In this document: positions 40,619 through 46,608 of the stretch, piece after piece
Layout: each line of letters opens with the position of its first letter
How positions within the stretch are numbered: position 1 is the stretch's first letter
Source of the DNA: an uncultured Prevotella sp.
GTDB taxonomy: Bacteria > Bacteroidota > Bacteroidia > Bacteroidales > Bacteroidaceae
Length of the DNA stretch: 46,608 nucleotides
Direction: 5' to 3'
NCBI GenBank assembly: GCA_905196835.1
Contig: CAJJWN010000023.1
Location: 1-46,608 of the forward strand
Program-made: the position numbers and the translations under genes
The notes under the pieces: generated by a model
Seen by the model: the letters and a program-made list of their open reading frames with translations, nothing else
What the model was told of the DNA's origin: nothing
The model's database searches: none

Positions 40619-41676
40619 TACTTGTTGATTTGACTTATGTTGACAAAGGCGACATAACAACGGGAATTTCCATCGTTGCTTACAATTTATTAAAAGAATG
40701 GCAAAAATACAAGGATAAAGAATTCGTCATATTGGTAAAATCAACCTCGTATTCTACCATAAAAAAAGAATTTCCTTTTCACAAAATATATGTCTGCGAC
40801 TGTTGCTATTTTTTTAAACCGTCATTTCATAAACTTGTGAAATCCGCCAAAGTGTTTTTCTCGCCTTGCATCAATGCACATTCTTTAATTCCACCCAAAA
40901 TAAAGAAAGTCGGCATTCTTCATGACATTCAAAAATTCAAATTATTCAAAAAAAACAACTTGAAAGGATTTGTATATTTCCATTGGATGAGGTGGATGTT
41001 GCGTAAATATAGCACGATTATCACTATATCTAATTCGGTTAAGGAGGAAGTTTGCAATTTAGACAAACAATTAACAGACAAACTTGCAGTGATACCAAAT
41101 TCAATAATCAAATACGAGCCTGCACCAATTGAAGGTTTTAATACAAGAAACTACATATTAAACGTAAACACCCTATATCCATATAAAAACATCGAGACAT
41201 TGATAAAAGCATTCAATGAAATTAAGAACGAGACTACAAATAGTTTAGTAATAAAAGCCCGACCTACGGAATTTTGGTATAAAACAGTATATCCGTTGAT
41301 TGTCAAACATAACATTACCGACAGGGTGATTTTGATTGACAAACAACTTTCTTTCGAACAAATGGCCTATCTATATTCAAATGCGAGCCTATTTGTCTCA
41401 CCTTCAACAATGGAAGGTTTCGGCCTAACACCGGTAGAGGCGGCTATATACAATGTACCTGTAATAACGTCATCCTTGGATGTTTTCAAGGAGACAACAT
41501 TGGGACTGGTCAATTATTACAAAGAGACATACAACCACAATGAGCTTGCGCAGAAAATGCTGGAAGTGCTGTACAACGCCAACAGCTCAAAATGCGAAGC
41601 CATCGCCCGCAAGTTAGAGACAAAATATTCCGTCACCGCACAAGCCGGAAAAATATTAAAGCTGTTAATGCCATGA
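40615..41676 (+). CDS. glycosyltransferase family 4
   Basis: The 353-residue GT4 protein shows the characteristic C-terminal donor site: ASLFVSPSTMEGFGLTPVEAAIYNVPVITSSLDVFKE (E-x7-E type). The hinge YILNVNTLYPYKNIETLIKAFNEI opens the second domain. The N-terminal acceptor domain has VGILHDIQKFKL. It starts within the stop of the previous gene (ATGA) and ends with an ATGA overlap with the next, so translation of three glycosyltransferases is coupled. AT-rich like its neighbours. Confidence 0.88.
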   Translation: MILVDLTYVDKGDITTGISIVAYNLLKEWQKYKDKEFVILVKSTSYSTIKKEFPFHKIYVCDCCYFFKPSFHKLVKSAKVFFSPCINAHSLIPPKIKKVGILHDIQKFKLFKKNNLKGFVYFHWMRWMLRKYSTIITISNSVKEEVCNLDKQLTDKLAVIPNSIIKYEPAPIEGFNTRNYILNVNTLYPYKNIETLIKAFNEIKNETTNSLVIKARPTEFWYKTVYPLIVKHNITDRVILIDKQLSFEQMAYLYSNASLFVSPSTMEGFGLTPVEAAIYNVPVITSSLDVFKETTLGLVNYYKETYNHNELAQKMLEVLYNANSSKCEAIARKLETKYSVTAQAGKILKLLMP

Positions 41677-42632
41677 AGTTTTCCATATTAATGCCTGTCT
41701 TCAAGGCAAAATATCTGCACGAGGCCATAACGTCCGTATTGCAACAAGACTACGCAGATTTTGAACTTGTCATTGTAAACGACGCATCCCCTTACGACAT
41801 AGACAGCATTGTAATGTCATTCGCCGACAGCCGGATAAAATATCATAAGAACACCGTAAACACCGGTCCAATAAACATTGTGGACAATTGGAACAGATGT
41901 TTGGAACTTTCGTCCGGGGACTACATCATGATGATAGGAGATGATGACAAGATAGAAAGTAACTGCCTTTCACAATACAAAGCTATGATAGATAAACATC
42001 CAACCTTGGATGTGTACCATGGCAGAACTCTTATAATTGGCCCAAACGGACAACCTTTGACATTGCAAGACAAACGAGCCGAGACAGAAACCGCAATGGA
42101 TGCAATTGCTGAAAGAATGACCCACAGACAACAATTCATCGGCGATTATCTTTTCAATGCCAAGACACTGAAACAAAATGGCGGCTTCATTAAATTACCA
42201 CTTGCATGGGGAAGCGACGACATTACTGTATTCAAAGCTATAGGATGTAAAGGCATTGCCAACATTAACGAACCCATATTCAATTACAGAAATAATCCTT
42301 TCTCTATCACTTCTTCCGGAAATGTTGACCTGAAGATGGATGCGATGAACTTACATAAAAACTGGCTGCGCGATTTCGTAAAGCACTATAATGCAACCAC
42401 AAGGACAGACATCATTCTGAAATGCCAAATATTACAAAAATTAGACAATTATTTCTTGAAAAAAGCAGCCAATCTGATTGCTTCAGACATTGCCACACAT
42501 GGAACAACAAGAGTTCTTACATGGATGCAAAAAGCAAAAAAACACAATCTTCCCATTAAATTAATCATCTACTCAATGGTTGAAGCCTGCAAAATAAAAA
42601 ATCAGCATTCAAACTGTAATGCAAAGAAATAA
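41673..42632 (+). CDS. glycosyltransferase family 2
   Basis: The 319-residue GT2 protein begins MKFSILMPVFKAKYLHEAI, followed by SVLQQDYADFELVIVNDASPYD (UDP-sugar site) and DYIMMIGDDDKIES, which holds the metal-binding aspartates. The QFIGDYLFNAKTLKQNGGF and LAWGSDDITVF segments form the acceptor side. It is a GT-A transferase of the WcaA/RfaG-like inverting type. I used the ATG at 41673; an in-frame extension to 41592 overlaps the previous gene. It ends 40 bases before the DUF6492 gene. Confidence 0.88.
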   Translation: MKFSILMPVFKAKYLHEAITSVLQQDYADFELVIVNDASPYDIDSIVMSFADSRIKYHKNTVNTGPINIVDNWNRCLELSSGDYIMMIGDDDKIESNCLSQYKAMIDKHPTLDVYHGRTLIIGPNGQPLTLQDKRAETETAMDAIAERMTHRQQFIGDYLFNAKTLKQNGGFIKLPLAWGSDDITVFKAIGCKGIANINEPIFNYRNNPFSITSSGNVDLKMDAMNLHKNWLRDFVKHYNATTRTDIILKCQILQKLDNYFLKKAANLIASDIATHGTTRVLTWMQKAKKHNLPIKLIIYSMVEACKIKNQHSNCNAKK

Positions 42633-42672
42633 TCAACAAGTCATTCTAAAACTTTAAAATCCAACAGCAAGC

Positions 42673-43617
42673 ATGAACGTAGACGTAATCATCCCCATAC
42701 TGAAAAGAGACTTACGGTCATTCTTATACGCATACCCATATATCTTGAAGAACTTACCTGTAAAGAATATAATCTTAATAGGAAGTTCTGACATACAAAC
42801 AGAAATCCAAGCTCTCGACCACGTTACATTAATCAACGAGAATGACATTGCAGACGGACTGACACTTGGCTCCATACGAAAATTGAAAAAAGAGTTGTCA
42901 GGTAATGAAAGCCGAGCCGGCTGGTATTTCCAGCAATTCTTGAAAATGGCTTATGCAAGATATACAGACGAGGATTATTATCTTATCTGGGACGCTGACA
43001 CTATTCCAATCAACAAGATTGAAATGTTTGACAAATCCGGCAAACCATATCTGGCGTACCGTGACATAGTCAAAGAAGACAAATGCTATGAGCAAACACA
43101 AGAAACGATATTGACAGACAAAGCGCTGAAAAAGCAGGAAGCAAAGTCTTTCATTGCCGAACATATGCTTGTAAAGACAGAAATAATGAAAGACCTGCTT
43201 GACAGAATTGAGGAAAACAAGAATATTAACGGATATAAGTTTTTTGATAAAATAATGAACTGTGTTCCTCAACGTTACATTAATCTGTCAGGCTTCAGTG
43301 AGTTTGAACTTTATGCTGCTTTTGTATTGAAATATTATCCAGACACATACGTACAAAGAAAATGGAAAAACCTGCGCAACGCAAAAATATATGTAGGCTC
43401 TACTCCTGACACAAAAGACATTCAATGGATTAATAAAGTTTTTGATGTCATATCATTAGAAGATTTTGACTCATACTGGTTTCTATGCAGAATCATAAAA
43501 CTCGCAGATAAAAAGCGTAAACATATTCCATTCATAACAATCCATACCCTTATCTCCCCCTTTGTCTGTCTATGGATTAAGATACGTTTTTCCATTAGGG
43601 ATTTAGTAAAAAGATAA
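42673..43617 (+). CDS. DUF6492 family (glycosyltransferase-like) protein
   Basis: The 314-residue protein has an N-terminal GT-A-like start (VDVIIPILKRDLRSFLYAYPYILKN), GWYFQQFLKMAYA, the metal-binding IWDADTIPINKI (about 105-116) and the late GFSEFELYAAF that is typical of DUF6492 proteins in capsule loci. These are presumed to be glycosyltransferases, but activity has not been shown broadly. It lies between two GT2 genes in the same operon. The C-terminus is strongly basic with a short hydrophobic helix (TLISPFVCLWIKIRF) that may bind the membrane. Confidence 0.75.
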   Translation: MNVDVIIPILKRDLRSFLYAYPYILKNLPVKNIILIGSSDIQTEIQALDHVTLINENDIADGLTLGSIRKLKKELSGNESRAGWYFQQFLKMAYARYTDEDYYLIWDADTIPINKIEMFDKSGKPYLAYRDIVKEDKCYEQTQETILTDKALKKQEAKSFIAEHMLVKTEIMKDLLDRIEENKNINGYKFFDKIMNCVPQRYINLSGFSEFELYAAFVLKYYPDTYVQRKWKNLRNAKIYVGSTPDTKDIQWINKVFDVISLEDFDSYWFLCRIIKLADKKRKHIPFITIHTLISPFVCLWIKIRFSIRDLVKR

Positions 43618-43652
43618 ATTAAAATTCCATACATCCAGAATAAAATAAAAAC

Positions 43653-44408
43653 ATGATAAAAATATCAATCATAACCACATGCTTCAACAGGAAGGCCACA
43701 ATCCGCAATGCAGTCGAAAGCGTACTGGCGCAGGATTACCCTGGCATCGAATACATCGTGGTTGACGGCGCGTCTACCGACGGAACGACAGACATCGTGC
43801 GCGAATACGACGGGCACATCGCCAAGATAATAAGCGAGCCCGACCGCGGCATGTACGAGGCCATCAACAAGGGCATACGCACGGCCACGGGAGACGTGGT
43901 GGGGCTGCTGCACTCTGATGACTTCTTCTATGACAACCACGTAGTCAGCCGCATCGCTGAACGCATGGAAGAGACGGGGGCCGACTTTCTGTACGGCAAC
44001 GGACTGTTCGTAGACTGCGACAACACGGACAAAGTGGTGCGCAATTGGATTGGCGGAAAATACCGTACGTGGAAGGTGCGCCACGGCTGGCTGCCGCTGC
44101 ATCCCACATGTTACATCAAGCGCGATGTAATGCTAAGGCGCGGACTCTACAACGAGACGTACAAAATAGCAGCCGACTCCGACCTGCTGCTGCGCTATCT
44201 CATGGGAGGCGACATCACCGTGACTTACCTCGACTGCTACATCGTGAAAATGCGTATGGGCGGACTGAGCACAGACAACGCACGGCGCAGGCAGATGTGG
44301 CATGAAGACATACGCATGTACCATTCGCACGGCATCAACCCTGTCATTGCGAAAATAGAAAAGATGATGTGGAAAGTGCCGCAGTTTGTCAGAGCGAAGT
44401 TGATGTAG
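43653..44408 (+). CDS. glycosyltransferase family 2 (WcaE/PgaC-like)
   Basis: The 251-residue GT2 protein shows KISIITTCFNRKATIRNAVE, VLAQDYPGIEYIVVDGASTDGTTDIV, the IISEPDRGMYEAINKGI motif, GLLHSDDFFYDN (DxD-type metal site) and HPTCYIKRDVMLRRGLY. This fits small GT2 enzymes that add one sugar to the lipid-linked repeat unit. It is more G+C-rich than the AT-rich genes before it. It is the last gene of the polysaccharide cluster; a strong inverted repeat at 44450-44500 follows. Confidence 0.9.
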   Translation: MIKISIITTCFNRKATIRNAVESVLAQDYPGIEYIVVDGASTDGTTDIVREYDGHIAKIISEPDRGMYEAINKGIRTATGDVVGLLHSDDFFYDNHVVSRIAERMEETGADFLYGNGLFVDCDNTDKVVRNWIGGKYRTWKVRHGWLPLHPTCYIKRDVMLRRGLYNETYKIAADSDLLLRYLMGGDITVTYLDCYIVKMRMGGLSTDNARRRQMWHEDIRMYHSHGINPVIAKIEKMMWKVPQFVRAKLM

Positions 44409-44449
44409 ACTTATACCATACGCCTTGACGCAGCGCTTTGTAACATACC

Positions 44450-44517
44450 CAAAATCAAAATGGCGGCAGTCTTTTTCAGACTGCCGCCATTTTGATTTTG
44501 GTGATCCGTTTTTTTTT
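44450..44517 (+). terminator. terminator hairpin ending the polysaccharide operon
   Basis: A perfect 23-base stem (44450-44472 and 44478-44500, core AATGGCGGCAGTCT) with a TTTTC loop lies 41 bases after the last glycosyltransferase. After GTGATCCG comes a run of nine Ts. It is long for a terminator and could also be a small palindromic element. Confidence 0.75.
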
Positions 44518-44526
44518 GGGGGGGGG
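44509..44526 (+). repeat. T9G9 tract
   Basis: Nine Ts directly followed by nine Gs, in non-coding DNA between the operon terminator and the IS30-type transposase. It is the third G9 tract in the window. Confidence 0.75.
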
Positions 44527-44644
44527 ACTTTGTATTTTTATCGCTAATAATCAATTACTTATCTTGTCGTTTATCATTTAGTCCACCTATTTCACCTCGG
44601 TTGAACTTCTTTGTTTTACACTGATATACAACTTTTTGTCAGTA

Positions 44645-45563
44645 ATGCAAATATATATAATTTATCTTGGCCTGAAAAGGAAATGGAGCAAAAGCCGCAT
44701 AGCGGCCGAAATAGGAGTGTCGAAATCGACTGTCTGCCGCGAGGTGCGCCGCAACTCGAAGCCCGACGGCAGCTACGTGTGGAAATATGCGCAGGCCAAG
44801 TGCGATGAACGCAGGCACGGCCTCACGGGCAACCACCGCAAGCCGGACGAACTGTGGTGCCGCATCGACCGCATGATAGAGGAAGACTGGTCGCCCGGGC
44901 AGATAGCCGGCGTGCTGCGCAAGGAAGGCATAAGCATATGCAAGCAGACCATCTACAACCACGTCCATGCCGACAAGACGGGGAAACTGGCCGGGCACAT
45001 GCCTCATGAGCTGAAGTACAACAGGCGTGCGAGGCAACATCGCCAACCGCACCAGCATACACGAACGCCCTGCCGAAGCCGACGGCAAGCGTTTCGGCGA
45101 CTGGGAGATGGACACGATAGTGGACGCGCACGGCCATGCCATACTCACGCTGACGGAGCGTTCCACGAACTTCATCCTGATGGAGAGGCTCAAGGAAGGG
45201 CGCAAGGCCGTTCCGACGGCAAAGGCCGTGGTCAGGCTGCTCCTCCCATACAGGAAGCATGTCAAGACCATCACGACAGACAACGGGTGCGAATTCGCAG
45301 CGCACATGGAAATAACCAAGGGGCTGGCCGTCAAGGGGGAAGGCAACGCCGTTGTCTACTTTGCCGACTCGTACTCAGCATGGCAGAAAGGTGCGATAGA
45401 GAACGCCAACAAACTTATCAGGAAATACATACCTAAAAAGGCCGACTTCAGTGACTATACCGACCGATACATCAAGAAAGTGCAGTACAAACTCAACTCA
45501 AGGCCAAGGGAAAAATTAAACTTCGACACGCCAAAATGCAGGTTCTTCAATTTCTTTGAGTAA
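44645..45563 (+). pseudogene. IS30 family transposase, frameshifted
   Basis: The transposase is split into two frames. The first (from 44645) has the helix-turn-helix RIAAEIGVSKSTVCREVRRNS and WSPGQIAGVLRKEG, up to about 45030. The second covers the rest to 45563 with GNIANRTSIHERP, GDWEMDTIVDAHG (first D), ITTDNGCEF (second D) and ADSYSAWQKGAIENANKLIRKY (catalytic E). One base change near 45025-45035 would restore a single frame of about 306 residues. The ends of the element and its inverted repeats are not clear. It lies directly after the capsule operon. Confidence 0.8.
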
Positions 45564-45639
45564 TTTTGCATTTGCTGTTGGACTCTACAAAATGGCTAAT
45601 TTTGCACAGGTGTGGCAAGCATCTGCAAGCCAATAGCAA

Positions 45640-45745
45640 AACGCACACTTTGCAAAAGGCGGCATTTGACGCTGCAATATGCCTCCTTTTGCTCGCTAAA
45701 ACACGGCAAATCGGAAGGCAAAAGGCGGGCTTTTGCAGAGCCGCC
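45640..45745. repeat. GCCGTCTTT-family repeat, copy 9 (diverged)
   Basis: GCAAAAGGCGGCATTTGACG, CAATATGCCTCCTTTTGC, AAAACACGGCAAATCGG and GGCAAAAGGCGGGCTTTTGC. It lies between the transposase and the next small gene and is the most diverged copy. Confidence 0.55.
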
Positions 45746-45862
45746 CGTAACTGTTTAATTGTCAATTAATTGCAATCGTCCATGAAAAGGATGCCAAATT
45801 GCGCTTTATTTTAACAAAAGGCTTTGTCCTTTATACAGACAAATGACAAAACAAAAACGAAG

Positions 45863-46180
45863 ATGAAAGACCAGTTGAGACTGCTTAGAACCTGTATATA
45901 CAATGAAATACCGGCCCTGGTGTTCCAGGGCGACGACTCGTGCGCTCCCGAAATACTTGAAGCCGCGAAGGAGATTTACCGCCGCCACGGCTGTTCGGAG
46001 GAATTTCTTTACGACTGGCAACTGCTCATAGACGAGGTGAAGGCTTACCAGGCGGAAAACGGCGCAAGGGTGAAACTACCCCGGCTGCTGCCCTCGGAGG
46101 CCGAGACCGTAAGGAACGAGATGGCAAGAAGGGAGGCTGCCGATGTGGCGCACGCGCCTTTTGTCCTCCTTGTGGATTGA
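45863..46180 (+). CDS. hypothetical protein
   Basis: The 105-residue protein starts MKDQLRLLRTCIYNEIPAL and is acidic and helical, with EILEAAKEIYRRHG, EEFLYDWQLLIDEVKAYQAEN and a C-terminal SEAETVRNEMARREAAD. No signal peptide or membrane segment is present. I do not recognise a family. I preferred the ATG at 45863 over 45824 because the upstream codons are AT-rich and unlike the rest. The last ten residues (HAPFVLLVD) look unusual for the preceding helix and may mark a junction. Confidence 0.6.
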   Translation: MKDQLRLLRTCIYNEIPALVFQGDDSCAPEILEAAKEIYRRHGCSEEFLYDWQLLIDEVKAYQAENGARVKLPRLLPSEAETVRNEMARREAADVAHAPFVLLVD

Positions 46181-46543
46181 CTTCATGAGCATCCTAACCA
46201 AGCGCGGCGGCTCGCCGTCAAGCTCCTTCAGGTAGATTTCCATTGCGTTGTTGGGTCGGTTCACAGCCTCGCCGTCGTGTATGAAGTCATTGCCGCAACG
46301 TCAAAGAAAGTAAGAAGTAAGATTTGCGGCAAATGTAAGCAGAAAACTCTGAATAAAAAAACGTTAAGTAAAATTAAAGCAACGATTTTTAGGGTAAAAA
46401 GGTAAAAGGTTAAAGCACGGGGCAGACACGCTTTGCTATTGCTATTACCCGTAGGCTTTTTACCTTCTGCCGCGCACACGGCACGCATGGACGGCGAAGG
46501 CTGCGCGTTTTTGCTGCGTAGGCGTAACGCGCGGGCGGCTCTG
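46181..46543. other. 363-base region without a confident gene
   Basis: It contains a run on the minus strand (about 46150-46290) that reads like coding sequence (AMEIYLKELDGEPPRLVRML) but without a clear start. There is also a -7-like TACATTTG on the minus strand at 46330-46337, and AT-rich DNA near 46330-46430. No repeat of the main families is seen. Confidence 0.4.
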
Positions 46544-46608
46544 TCACGGCTCGCCGATGTATACGAATATGGCGCTGTCTCCGCGGGGGGGGGGGGACGA
46601 GGGGGGGG
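46544..46608 (-). CDS. C-terminal fragment of a minus-strand gene with proline-coding C tracts (partial)
   Basis: The minus strand at the contig edge reads PPSSPPPRGDSAIFVYIGEP then TGA (46544-46546). The GDSAIFVYIGEP end looks like a real C-terminus. The prolines come from C12 (46585-46596) and C8 (46601-46608) tracts. Too short to name. The tracts would shift the frame if they changed in length. Confidence 0.35.
   Translation of the reverse strand, partial: PPSSPPPRGDSAIFVYIGEP
46585..46596 (+). repeat. G12 tract at the contig end
   Basis: Twelve Gs, then ACGA, then eight Gs to the last base. A homopolymer of this length often stops assembly, which may explain the end of the window. Confidence 0.75.

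Noticed and set aside
1..45745. Repeat copies as a CRISPR array
   Set aside because: Copies are kilobases apart, vary in length and lack regular spacers. No cas genes are seen.
1..45745. GCCGTCTTTT as a DNA uptake sequence
   Set aside because: It resembles the Neisseria uptake word GCCGTCTGAA only in part. There is no evidence of uptake specificity in this phylum from the window, so it is kept only as a side idea.
46076..46264. 62-codon minus-strand frame (AMEIYLKELDGEPPRLV)
   Set aside because: It reads like coding sequence but has no ATG start and overlaps the 105-residue gene. It is perhaps a remnant, but unsupported.
1..46608. tRNA and rRNA genes
   Set aside because: I scanned the intergenic gaps by eye for tRNA-like acceptor and T-arm patterns and saw none. 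A dedicated search was not possible.

Overview
The window looks like a contig from a Bacteroidales bacterium, most likely Prevotellaceae. Evidence: many start regions carry the Bacteroidetes promoter pair TTTG-N19-TAnnTTTG; there are gldH and porT-like genes; there are T9SS-style C-terminal tails, a BtuB/BtuG vitamin B12 surface locus and an UpxY-like capsule antiterminator. The species is inferred only. The last bases are poly-G, so the contig probably stops at a homopolymer.

Region 1 (1-8.4 kb) is core genome: pyrH, birA, yraN, tadA, a 4Fe-4S ferredoxin, a porT-like barrel, a 5'-nucleotidase split into two genes, rplS, a CapA-like protein and an NlpC/P60 hydrolase. Region 2 (8.8-15.3 kb, minus strand) is a cobalamin operon. 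It has a strong promoter, a cobalamin riboswitch with an intact B12 box, btuB, btuG, a PKD-type lipoprotein, a small secreted protein and a DUF4465 protein whose T9SS-like tail is split off by an apparent one-base frameshift. Region 3 (15.5-26.2 kb) has a stand-alone AICAR transformylase, the gldH/PSP1/holB operon, a DUF418 protein, a XylE-type sugar transporter, a 77-residue orphan gene between twin hairpin repeats, and a MATE transporter.

Region 4 (26.2-30.6 kb) is a regulatory module. Two related MITE-like elements flank a 206-bp segment bounded by perfect 24-bp inverted repeats. That segment holds a promoter -7 element pointing at a 520-residue UpxY/NusG-like gene, which is followed by a tyrosine recombinase-like gene without recognisable catalytic residues. 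This resembles a Bacteroides-type invertible capsule promoter.

Region 5 (30.7-44.4 kb) is a surface polysaccharide cluster: acetyltransferase, flippase, NAD-dependent epimerase, MenD-like TPP enzyme, acyltransferase, pyruvyl transferase, polymerase and five glycosyltransferase-type proteins. Its two acyl-transferring enzymes each contain a G9 tract. One is in frame. The other is out of frame by exactly one base, with stop codons just after the tract in both wrong frames. Together with the invertible promoter this suggests two layers of phase variation: whole-locus on/off plus slippage control of acyl decoration. Poly-G sequencing artefact is the main alternative. A frameshifted IS30-type transposase and small genes end the window.

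Intergenic DNA is packed with repeats: about nine copies of a GCCGTCTTT/AAAGACGGC hairpin family, three families of long inverted arms made of tandem short words, and three MITE-like palindromes.
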